Program-made: the position numbers and the translations under genes
Source of the DNA: Hygrophila difformis
Lineage: Eukaryota > Streptophyta > Magnoliopsida > Lamiales > Acanthaceae
DNA: 64,000 nt
Reading direction: 5' to 3'
Assembly: GCA_030278955.1 (NCBI GenBank)
Contig: JAOANR010000010.1
Coordinates: 26,352,174 to 26,416,173, forward strand
Shown here: positions 54,719 through 64,000 of the stretch, one piece after another
Layout of the letters: the number at the start of each line of letters is the position of its first letter
Position numbering within the stretch: position 1 is the first letter of the stretch
The notes under the pieces: generated by a model
Database searches by the model: none
Seen by the model: the letters and a program-made list of their open reading frames with translations, nothing else
Told to the model about the DNA's origin: nothing

Positions 54719-55955
54719 ATTTCCAAAATAATAGAAGATTTAGATTCATTGCATCGAGTAGGTAGATTTTCATATAATGAACGTCAAAATCCGAGTACAT
54801 TTGAGAAAGTTATAGCCATTTGAAGTTTATTGCGATTTCAATAACTCAAATTTACACCTCAGCGACTTAGCCTACATGATTCAGTGGCATGGCCTCTATA
54901 ACTCAGCGACATAGCCCATGTAATTCAACGACATGGTTCTTTCATTTCAGTGACGTCATTATATGAAACTCTGCCATTATTCTATTTGGAATTTTTGAAA
55001 TCTGATTGAATATTTAGATTCATCGAATCGAGTAGATATATTTTCTTATGAAGAATGTCCTAATCCGAGTTCATTTGAGAAAATTAGAGCCATTGGAACT
55101 TTATTGCATAGGCTTTGTTGTATAGGTTATATCGCTGAATTCTTTAGGTGATGACGCTTAATTCTATAGTCCCGTTCGCTGAATTCTATAGGCCCTGTCA
55201 CTGAGTCGTATAAGCTTCGTCGCTGAAAATCGCAATAAACTCCAAGTGGCTTAACTTTCTCATATGAACTCAGATTTCGATGTTCTTTATATGAAAATTT
55301 ATCTACTTAATGTAAGGAATCTAAATATTCCATTAGATTTCAGAAATTCAAAATAAAAAAATAGCATATTCTCATAACAACAAGTATCAGATACTTTTAA
55401 GGCATCAGCGACACGGAGAGAACATTTCAGCGACATACCATACATACCTCAGCGACTAAGACCATCCAATTCAGTGTCGTAGCATATGTAATTCAGCGAC
55501 ATAGCCTATGCATTACAGCGACGTCATTTCAACGACATAGTTTTATTCATTACAGCACGTCATTATATGAGCTATTTATTTGTTTGGAATTTATAAAATT
55601 TGATAAGATATTTAGAATTGTCGCATCAAGTAGATAGATTTTCATATATAGAACGTCCAAATCCGAGTCCATTTGAAACAGTTACAACCATTCAAAGTTT
55701 ATTGCGTAGGCTTTATTGTATAGACCATGTCGCTGAATTACATAGGTCATGCCGCTGAATTGTGAAGGCTCCGTCGCTGAATTGGTTATGCCTTGTCGCT
55801 GGGATGTACATACTCTTTTGCTGAAAATCGCAAAACTTCAAATGGCTTAATTTTCTCAAATGAACTCGGATTTGGACGTTCTTTATATGGAAATCGATCT
55901 ACTCGATGCAAGGAGTTTAAATATCTTATCAGATTTTGGAAATTTAAAAAGTACG
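54719..55955. repeat. Array of about 120-bp modules in alternating orientation with CAGCGAC spacers
   Basis: The module (ATTTAGATTCATTGCATCGA then GTAGATTTTCATATAATGAACG then a conserved AATCCGAGTNCATTTGAGAAA) occurs forward at about 54719-54840, 54985-55110 and 55575-55710, and reversed at about 55225-55350 and 55825-55955. Between modules lie repeats of CAGCGACATAG (forward) or GTCGCTGAATT (reverse). No coding frame. Similar in style to foldback elements. Confidence 0.8.
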
Positions 55956-56471
55956 AATATGGTATGTAGATTTATTACCCAATTCACCAATATTAGTATT
56001 TCTTTTGACTACTATACCCTTAATCAATAATAACCATTGGATGAAAATAAATGGCCATGATTGCAGTTTGTACCATACAACCATCCATTTGTCCGCATAG
56101 CAACTGTTCCCTACAATATTTGTAGCAAAAACTTTATGCGTTGATATTATATTTATATTTAAATGTAGTTTTAATAAATATTTTATAAATTGATATTATA
56201 TCCATGAATGAACAACAAATATTTATATTAGAACTGTAAATAGAAAGTCTTTTATCTTTTTTCTCCTTTTAGAATGTTATTTGCAGTATAATTATAAAGC
56301 ACTAAAGTGTAATACTATTGGTAGTGACTATATTGCCTATTGAATGGTTGTTGTACAATGTATACATATATTCATGTAATGCCTAAAATAGTTTAAGAAG
56401 CTTGGGGAATGTAAACGACATAATAAAACTGAACAATATTGGATATTTTTTTTATTCATATTTTTCACAAT
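55956..56471. other. Non-coding, AT-rich
   Basis: No gene. GTACCATACAACC at about 56079-56091 resembles, inverted, GGTTGTGTTGTGGTACA at 54511-54527 and might mark the other edge of the inverted-repeat structure. Confidence 0.4.
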
Positions 56472-56498
56472 CCCGCCCATTGGGCGGGGTAATACTAG
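56472..56498 (+). mobile_element. Helitron 3' terminus
   Basis: A perfect hairpin CCCGCCC-ATT-GGGCGGG (56472-56488), six bases, then CTAG (56495-56498) followed by T. Hairpin plus CTRR plus insertion before T is the Helitron 3' signature, and the sequence resembles known plant Helitron ends. The 5' TC end was not found, so extent is unknown; the module array may lie inside it. Confidence 0.65.
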
Positions 56499-56588
56499 TT
56501 CATGCAAAAGAAATAAAGGTTTCATTCACAGCACATAATTCAGGTGCCTTCAAAACATTAAATCCATACAATTACACCAAAATATTCC

Positions 56589-57061
56589 CTACACATATCT
56601 AAACATCAAACAAATAAGGTACAAATTCCCTAGCATTTTATTTTTGTAACACAATAGTGTCAACAACAAAATCCTTCTATTAACATCAGTATTAGCCCTA
56701 AACTGCAATGGCTTCCTGTCCAATGTATTAAAAATCGAGGATGTCGTCGTACCTTCTGAAACCCCAAACTGAAACCTACCCAACTCATCGACAATGTCTT
56801 CAATAGGAGGAGTCACGAATAACCCACTCGGTGCTCATGTCACACTAGCCGAAACAACCCCATCCAATAAAGAACCGACACTCATTCCAACTACAACAGT
56901 AGTAAAGCTTACCTTGATTTCCATTTCTAGATGCCTCCACTATATGAATTTGAGCCTTATTACCACAACCACAGTGCGGTGTTTGAGAGAAACCATCAGT
57001 TTATCCTTTGACGTCTTCGGACGTTGTTCATCTTCACCGGCTCAGCCACTTCTGCATAAGC
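56589..57061 (-). pseudogene. GRF zinc-finger protein remnant
   Basis: Minus strand, one frame at about 56850-57010: HCGCGNKAQIHIVEASRNGN then LYYCCSWNECRFFIGWGC, the GRF-type finger (CxCG .. C .. CxFFxW). After it the frame is broken by stops, and another frame (DELGRFQFGVSE..) continues to 56589. GRF-finger fragments are common in transposon-rich plant DNA. Not a whole gene. Confidence 0.7.
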
Positions 57062-58079
57062 CTGTATAACTGAGTAACTAAAGAAAAATAAACTAATGAC
57101 ATGAATGAGTGGGAGTAACATAAGAAATGCATCCAACTTGAATCGGATCACACACACACATGTTCAAATAACTAAAACAAAAAGAAGGAATAAAAGTATA
57201 CAAAATCTCACATGAAACTCAAACACACGGTTCCGAACATCAAATTAGTAATGCACCTTAAAGAAGCCAAACTCAAAACCTACATATGGATAGTTAATAG
57301 GAGCAATTCATTGCTTTGATGAAAGAATTCGGGTCCAACAACTCATTTTTAATGATTAAAAGTCTGCCAAGATGTGTGATTATGATGAAAGATGTGTGAT
57401 TAATCTCACAATATTGCTAACTCCAAGAGCTTCACTTGGAAGTTTTCTTTTATTTACTAATCCTTTTTCATTAAAAATTTCAAAATATACAATAAATATG
57501 CAAACACAGCCTAAGTTAAAGCTTGTGTGCAGAATAAATCCACGGAGCAATAGTAAATTAAAAATTTGAAATAATTAGTAGGTTCTTCGAAGAGTACTAT
57601 TTCAAATTTGTATGTTTGCATAACTTTTGAGTTTACATACTATACAAATCAAAAACAAAAATGTTAAATGCCAACACTTCTATTGAATCCACTTCGAACA
57701 ATGCTAACTCTTGCTATTGAATCTAACACTTCTAGGTTCCAGAAACTCTCCCCATCCTTCCATTTTAGCGAATGGTTTACGGAATGCAGAAGTTCTTCGT
57801 GTTTATTTTTCCGTGTTTTGATTTCGATGGTGGTGTTCTCTCGGTAGTTTTCTTCTTTGGTGGTTCCTCTCAATTTTCTTTGGTAAGTTTCCTCAGGTGT
57901 GTTGAAACAAAGTTGTGCTTTGGGAATTATAAGGGAGTTGGATGTGAGAGGTAACACATTTCCTCTTTTTGCAAACATATACTACTATTATTTTCCTGTT
58001 CTACATTTCACCATGTTATTAACTCAAATTTCAATAGATGGGTATTGAACAAATTAAAATTACACTCGTTCGAATAAAA
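57062..58079. other. Non-coding stretch before the LINE
   Basis: AT-rich. ORFs 57664-57978 (minus) and 57372-57569 (plus) have no recognisable content. Confidence 0.4.
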
Positions 58080-59200
58080 AAATGGCTCTTCCAAACGCTC
58101 TCCCCTCCCTTGCAACCGTCGACCCTTCCTGTCACCCCACCTGTCTCCTGGTCCGGCGAAGCCCTTTGTCTTCAATGGCACTAAGAAAATCTGCTTTTGA
58201 GACATAGTTTTAGAAGGTAAGGATGGAGCAGTGACATCCCAGATGAGTGATTCCATATCGGACGACATGGTGAAGTTGGACGACAGGGACCGACTCAAGC
58301 CCCGGATCACCTTGGACCCATAGATCATGAAAAGCCTCTATAGGCCTTGGGAGAATGCCATCATTGTGTTTTTGCTTGAGAAAAGGGTGGCTTACCTTGC
58401 TCTTAAAGACCGCTTAACTTGGCTGTGGAAAATGAACAGTAAGTTTGAAATGGTGGATTTGGGTGAAAGGTACTTCATTGTTAAGTTTGACAGGCATGAG
58501 GATCGAACTAGGGTCCTTAATGGAGGTCCATGGATGATGTTTGGGAGTTATCTCATAATATCTCAATGGAAACCAAACTTTGCTACTTCGGACAAAACTC
58601 CAATGAAAACAATAGTGTGGGCTCGATTTCCTAGACTAGGGATGGAGATGTATCAAGATTGCATTATCAACAAAATGGCTATGGCGTTAGGAACTCCGAT
58701 GAAAGTGGACGATATGATGAAAACGGTTAACTGGGGGAGATACGCTAGGGTATGTGTGGAGATCGATTTAAGCCCCTTTGGTGACAAGCATCCTCATCGG
58801 GAATCATTGGCAGCATGTCTCTTATGAAGGGCTACACTTGATTTGCACGACTTGTCAGTGCTAGGGACACGCTAGCAACTCTTGTTTGGAGAAGGCCAAG
58901 GTGGTGGAAGAGCCTGTTGCTTTTCCGGCGGCTGATAGTCAAGAAAATGTTGAGAGGGAAGGGACGGTGCATGAGGGCAGTAAAGACGAAAATGGAGACA
59001 ATAGGGTTGGTGAGTCAGTATACATTTTTGGAAACAAGCAGATTGAAAAAAAAAGGTAAGGGGTCTGAGGAAGTTGACTTTCAGAGTTTAGAGGAAAATG
59101 GTGAACTGACAGAAAAAGTGGAAGGTGAGGGCTCTGCCTCTTACACGGAAAAGGAAAACACTGAGGCGAATATGGAGATTGAGGCTCTAAATATTTGAAA
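58080..59200 (+). pseudogene. LINE ORF1 (DUF4283 and CCHC knuckle)
   Basis: The clear part starts MKSLYRPWENAIIVFLLEKR at 58327 (a stop sits just before it; related frame text goes back to about 58080). DUF4283 features: LGERYFIVKFDRHEDRTRVL, GGPWMMFGSYLIIS, RFPRLGMEMY. A shift near 58795 leads to EGLHLICTTCQC, stop, GHASNSC, a CX2CX4HX4C knuckle with a stop inside. The charged C-terminal region (to 59200) runs in changing frames. Expected role: RNA-binding chaperone of L1-type LINEs. Dead. Confidence 0.88.
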
Positions 59201-59734
59201 AGACAAAAGCTAAACTACCAAGCCAACCGGAGTGTGGTGAATGGGTCAAGGTGCTTAAGAAGAAAAAAAAAGGCCGATCAATGCAAAAGTTGAAGGTATT
59301 AAGCCCAGTTGGCTATGGGATTTATAAGTAGCCCACATAAGTTGATGTCCATTCCTCTAACAAAAGGCAAGGGTCACCTAAAACAAATTACCAACACAGT
59401 TGGTAATCGGGACAAAAAGGAATTGGTTGGGAAGGCCAGCCTGACCTCCGGCAGGGGCACTCAGGATGCACCGAAGGAGATTGGTGATGAGGGAAACAAA
59501 AAAAGGAAGAGAGCGTGTGGATGAAAAAGCTAAGGAACCTACGGTGGTCACCAGGCTAGAAGTTAAGTGTGTTACAACACACGATACTCCATAATCCAAC
59601 AGGGAGGACCAAGAGATGGCCGAAGGGACAGGAAGGGATGAGGATGTTGCTCATACCTCATGTTAGCTACTGGTGTGTGGGTACGATAGCATGTCTCTCC
59701 AATTTTATTAATTTATGGATAGGACAGCTTTTAG
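59201..59734 (+). other. LINE linker between ORF1 and endonuclease
   Basis: Lysine-rich, frame-broken text (KKRKRACG near 59500) typical of the ORF1-ORF2 junction; no domain visible. Confidence 0.5.
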
Positions 59735-60575
59735 AAATTGCAAAATTCTCTCTTAGAATGTTGGGGGAATTGCGGGCTTAAATTCTCGCAGGATGTTAAG
59801 AGAGATGGTGAGGCAAAACAATCCGGATATTATATTTTTCTATGAGCCTCAATCTGCTTTTGCAGACTCGAGTAACTTTCTGTCGAACGAGGGGCATGTT
59901 TCTGGGTGCATTCAAGAGGCCTGAGGTAAATCTGGAGGGGTTTGGGTGCTCGCCAGGAATGGCATTAACTACCAGGCTCAGGTTTTTAACAGAGACAGGA
60001 TGATCACATTGTGGCTTTTAAATGGGACGTCGGACTGGTTCATAACCACGATGTATGCATCCCCCAGATATGGGGAACGAATGGAGAACTAGAAATCTTT
60101 GATGCAGGTGGTCAACATCATTGATGGGGCCTGGGCGGTCATTGGGGATTGGAATCAATTTCTTACTTCAGAAGAAGTTAGAGGGGGGCCTTACAACATT
60201 GCTAGGGCGGGGGAACTGAGAGATATCCTTGATGAATGTGGACTATCCAATATAAACACTCAGGGGGATGCTTTACTTGGTCTAGACCAATGGGGAAAGC
60301 TCACCATATATATAAACGCTTTGATATATGTATGATTAACATGAATTGGGTCAATCGGTTTCCGAATGGCTTTGTCCAAGTCCTCCCTCGCAGAGGGTCG
60401 GATCACAGTCCTTTCATCTTGTCTTGTGGGGAGGCCCCTAAAAAGATCAAGAGCAAACCCTTTCGTTGGGAAGCTTCTTGGGTTGAGATGAGTAGGTATA
60501 AACTGGTGGTTTCAGCTGCTTGGGCAGGCCCGACAAACGGCATTTGCAATCATTTAGACAAGGTCAAGTAGGCCA
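59735..60575 (+). pseudogene. LINE ORF2 endonuclease domain (APE type)
   Basis: Begins KILS*NVGGIAGLNSRR (Trp to stop), then NNPDIIFFYEPQS (catalytic Glu), AWAVIGDWNQFLTSEEVRGG (GDWN) and GSDHSPFILSC (catalytic SDH). At least three frame changes or stops. The enzyme would nick target DNA to prime reverse transcription. Confidence 0.88.
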
Positions 60576-62510
60576 CCTTGGAGTTCCATAAATCCCAGGG
60601 GGAAATTTCAAATGGAAAAAAACTAAGCTGCTCAAAAGGATTTCATGGATCAACAAGGCTTTAGAATGAGTTGATTCTGTTCGACTACTACTTCTGGAAG
60701 TTGAATTGCAGAAAGAGCTCGAGCTTGTGTTGGCTCAGGAAGAACTCCATTGGTATCAACGAGCTCGGGACAAATGGGTATGGTTGGGTGATAGAAAACG
60801 GCTTACTTCCACGCCCGTTCCAAGACAAAGGGCCATCGGAATAAGGTTCATGGACTTTTCATAACAGGCAGCGAATGGAGTGTGGAGGAAGAGGTTCTTC
60901 AAAAGCATGTGAGACAGTATTTTCAAGATTTGTACTCAAGTCCTAGTTTGAATCTAGTTCAGAGGATGGCTGAAGTTGAATCTGATTTTTTGTTACGCGG
61001 CATTCCCCATGTTTCTGCAGATATTCATCAAGTGCTAAGGAAGGAGGTTACCTGTGAAGAAGTAGCGGTTGTGTTGAAGAGAATGCAAGGCTATTCATCG
61101 CCAGGCCCTGAAGGATTCCACGCCTTATTCTTCAAGCGGCACTGGGCGGTTGTGAGAGATCAGATTTTTGAGTTTGTTAAAACAGCTTGTAGAGAGGGGA
61201 AATTTGTGCAGGAGGTAGCTATGGCCTCTATATACCTCATCCCTAAAATTGATTCACCTACAAGACTGAAGGAATTTAGGCCGATAACTCTGTGCAATGA
61301 GATATATAAAATTCTCACCAAAGTGCTTGTAAATAGAATTCGTCCGAGCCTGCAGGCAGTGATTCACATGAGCAAGCTGCTTTTCTCCCGGGTAGAGGGA
61401 CTATAGACAATGCGGAGACCTTGCAGGAGCTTTTGAGCCAACTATCAGACTCTCGTTCCCATTTGAAGGCTTTTATTCTTAAGATCGATATCGCCAAGGC
61501 GTATGACAACGTCCTTTAAGATTTTGTTGAGCATTGTCTCATTGAGTTGGGGCTGCAAGTTCAATAAAAAAAACACAATTATGTATTGTGTTACCTCTCC
61601 GGTATATTTGGTCCTATGGAATGGACAAGCCTTGGATAAGTTTCAACTGGGGAAGGGACTCTGCCAGGGGGATCCAATTTACCCATACCTTTTCCTACTC
61701 GTTACGGAGAAACTCTCCCTTTTTATTAAAAGGCTGGTGATACAGGGAAAATGGCTGCCTATTCGCGGCAATGGGTGGGAAATGGGGATATCTCATTTGT
61801 TGTTCGCAGATGGTCTTATCCTTTGTGCTGAGGTGAATAAAGGAAGTGTTATTAGTATGTTCGAAGCTTTAAGTTCTTTTGCACTTGCATCTGGCCTTCA
61901 ACTCAATCCGCAGAAGTCCTCCTTAGTTGTCTCCAAAACTATGGGATGTGAGGAAAAAAACTGGCTTGCAGAGACTCTCCAAATTCCTGTTGTGGAATCG
62001 TTTGGTACTTATTTGGGCTTCCCGATGCTCAAAAGAAGAGTGAGGTGTAGGGACTTCGCTTACATCCTAGTTAGGATTGATGCTAGAACTAAAGGATGGG
62101 CATGTAAATATCTCAACAAGGCAGGGCGCCTTACTCTCTATCGTACGATCATGGCCTCTATTCCTACCTATGTCATGCAACTTCATTGGTTGCCGGAGTT
62201 TCTATGTGGAGCCATTGACAGAAGGTTAAACACATTCCTTTGGAAGGATAATAAGTACAAGGGGTTGCATTTGGTGAATTGGGAGATTAATTCAACTAAC
62301 AAGGCTGCTGGAGGGCTTGGGCTTCGAAAAGCTCGGCTTATAAATATTGCACTGCTGGGGAAAATCCTTTGGAAAGCTTTCCATGAACCTGATAAAATAT
62401 GGGTGAAGCTGCTCAAGGGCTATAAACCGGAATGGGGGAGCTTATCAGCTTCTAATCAGCATGGCAATTCGAAATTATGGAAGCTATTACAGAAAGTCTT
62501 AATTCCTTAA
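60576..62510 (+). pseudogene. LINE ORF2 reverse transcriptase domain
   Basis: RT motifs in order: SSPGPEGFHALFFKRHW (usually SPGPDGF), LIPKIDSPTRLKEFRPITLC, RGTIDNAETLQELL, ILKIDIAKAYDNVL (motif A Asp present), KGLCQGDPIYPYLFLLVTEK, and ISHLLFADGLILC, where the catalytic pair of FADD has become FADG. Stops at 61404 and near 61517, and a frame change around 61500-61580. The thumb/connection region (GLGLRKARLINIALLGK) runs on to 62510. Confidence 0.9.
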
Positions 62511-63648
62511 GGATGGTTCAATTCCGTATTGGGTGTGGTAGCTCATCTCTATGGTTCACTGATTGGTGGAACGGATCGCAGTTAGGCCCCCTCATGCCCT
62601 TTGTGAAGGTACAAGACATCAACCTTAAAATCAAGGACATCATCAAACATGGGAAGTGTAATTGGGATGGCGTTTATACACAGGTTCCAGATTCGATTCT
62701 TCAGAGCATTGGCGCCACTGCCCCACCTCATTTGCACGAGCAAGTCCCAGACATGTGGGTGTGGAAGGAGACGCCTAAAGGTATGTATACTGTTGGATCG
62801 GCTTGCCACTTTTTAGCAGCTTGTGAGGGAGAAAGAGATAATATGAAATGGATATGGCAAGTATCTATACCGGAGAATGTTAGCTTTTTGATGTGGTTGA
62901 TCTGTCACAACTTCTTACTAGTCAATGCGACTCGGTATCGGAGAAGATAGCGCAATCCCCTCTCTTTGTGTTGTGCAGAGTTAAGGAGGAACCCTGGAGC
63001 CATTGCATCTTCATGTGTGGATGGGCGCAACAGGTTTGGAAAATGCTTCACATTAGGGCCCCCAGGATTGTGATCAAATGAGGAAGCCAGGCATCCGACA
63101 ATTTTCGCATGCTATGTTTCTGTAACGTCCCAGTCACTCCCACTTGTAGATATTGTCCGCTTTGGGCCAACCCACCCCCGCTCACGGCTTTAAAACGCGT
63201 CTACAAGGGAGAGGTGTCCACACCCTTATAAGGTATGCTTCGTTTCCCTCTCCAACTGATGTGGGATGTTACAATCCACCCTCCTAGGGGCCCAGCGTCC
63301 CCGCTGGCACACCAGTCTGGGTACTGGCTCTGATACCATCTGTAACATTTCAGTCACACCCACTTGTAGACATTGTCCGCTTTAAGCCAACTCCCCCTCA
63401 CGGCTTTAAAACACGTCTACAAAGCAGAGGTGTCCACACCCTTATAAGGCATGCTTCGTTTCTCTCTCCAATCGATGTGGGGTGTTACAGTTTCGCCTAT
63501 ATGGGCACGGATTTGTGGCAGCTATATGGAACATGTGGATTAAGAGAAACGCACGCGTGTTCAGTGGCAAACAGAAACCAGCCTTTACAAAATGGCAGGG
63601 GACATGGCTAAGTGAAACTTTTGATAATTTTCTACACGAGTATTTTTG
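62477..63648 (+). pseudogene. LINE ORF2 C-terminal zf-RVT region, split by the TRIM
   Basis: LRMVQFRIGCGSSSLWFTDW, DMWVWKETPKGMYTVGSACH, KWIWQVSIPENVSFLMWLIC, then in another frame VLCRVKEEPWSHCIFMCGWA (zinc-binding motif). The text resumes after the TRIM at 63495 with VAAIWNMWIKRNARVFSG and ends DNFLHEYF-stop near 63648. It is homologous to the minus-strand LINE at 50487-51219, of the same general family. No RNase H domain is seen after it. Confidence 0.87.
63121..63489 (-). mobile_element. TRIM retrotransposon
   Basis: 369 bp, no coding capacity. LTRs 63121-63273 and 63341-63489 (153 and 149 bp), reading on the minus strand TGTAACATCCCACATC.. to ..GTTACA. The internal 67 bp has the primer site (minus TGGTATCAGAGCC next to 63340) and a polypurine tract (CCCCTAGGAGGGTGGAT next to 63274). 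A TATA-like CTTATAAGG lies in each LTR. Target duplication GTTTC (63116-63120 and 63490-63494). The LTR lacks 5S rRNA sequence, so it is not Cassandra. Confidence 0.95.
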
Positions 63649-64000
63649 AAAAATAATAACCCCGGTTTAATTTTTATTCAATGAAATCAATTATGAAGAT
63701 GGAGTTGGGATTAAGGATATGTTTATAAGTTGACACTTTTTTATTACTCATGTGGGAAACTTTGATTTCAAATGCGCCATGAAAATCATTACCGACAACG
63801 ACCATGAAACTTTTGACAATCTCCCAGTATATGAGTATTTTCTAAAATATCAAGTTTTGAATTTATTAAATGAAAAGAGTAATGATTTATGGAAGGGGGG
63901 TTTAAGGATATATTAAGGTTGTTACGTTTTTATTACTCGTGTTAAGAAACTGTGGCCCGAAAGCGCACGATGTCAAAAATTGCAGTAATTTATAGTAAGA
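63613..64000. repeat. Diverged tandem duplication, period about 190 bp
   Basis: GAAACTTTTGATAATTTTCT at 63613 recurs as GAAACTTTTGACAATCTCCC at 63806; GGATTAAGGATATG near 63709 recurs as GGTTTAAGGATATA near 63899; TTTTTATTACTCATGTGG recurs as TTTTTATTACTCGTGTTA. The first copy begins in the last codons of the LINE, so the unit is LINE 3' end plus flank or UTR. No gene after 63650. Confidence 0.75.

Noticed and set aside
63121..63489. Cassandra (5S-carrying TRIM)
   Set aside because: The LTR contains no 5S rRNA internal promoter sequence; an ordinary TRIM fits.

Overview
This window comes from a flowering-plant nuclear genome. Nearly all of it is transposable-element DNA, with no host gene I can defend. 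The evidence for a plant is the element content: a Ty1/copia element, several Ty3/gypsy elements of the Tekay/Del chromovirus type, L1-type LINEs with a plant RNase H tail, a hAT element with a TTF/DUF4371 transposase, a TRIM, a Helitron end and a MITE. LTR elements prime from initiator tRNA-Met and most have TGTAA..TTACA ends. I cannot name the species.

Layout. 1-2357: 5' part of a dead copia element on the minus strand. 2359-4540: solo gypsy LTR set exactly at the copia border. 5068-7717: decayed hAT transposase gene ending in a terminal inverted repeat. 8699-9243: RNase H end of an LINE on the minus strand; its zf-RVT part resumes at 50327-51219. The 41 kb between is one gypsy element, Gy-A (9244-50326), which split the LINE inside an Asp-Gly codon pair (target duplication GCCAT). 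Gy-A is non-autonomous and has only a broken gag. Its 3' LTR was hit twice: by Gy-B (15723-36974, minus strand, duplication TTCAT) and by Gy-C (37393-48363, minus strand, duplication CAAAC). Gy-B was itself split inside its RT domain by Gy-D (21025-30793, plus strand, duplication CACAT/TACAT). The nesting order is therefore LINE, then Gy-A, then Gy-B, then Gy-D, with Gy-C placed in Gy-A independently. Gy-C is the only intact one: a single gag-pol frame of about 1565 codons and nearly identical LTRs.

Right flank. 51559-52167 is a MITE-like element; 52190-52490 a 5'-truncated LINE tail with a 9-bp duplication; 54719-55955 an unusual array of about 120-bp modules in alternating orientation; 56472-56498 a Helitron 3' end; about 56850-57010 a GRF zinc-finger remnant; 58080-63650 a decayed LINE (plus strand) interrupted by a TRIM (63121-63489).

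Most interesting points: (1) a small coiled-coil/acidic ORF lies between the 5' LTR and gag in three gypsy elements and looks like an unrecognised extra gene of this lineage; (2) Gy-D has lost almost all of gag-pol and carries instead an antisense gene of the plant putative-transposon-protein type; (3) these elements carry two polypurine-tract/LTR-start modules 150-315 bp apart, and different families begin their LTR at different ones; (4) a 106-bp RT fragment sits between a target duplication and an LTR end and was apparently copied from the Gy-D/Gy-B junction 15 kb away; (5) all LTRs share a degenerate repeated module, a GC-rich CCGCGCGG block and a family-specific minisatellite in the same relative place.
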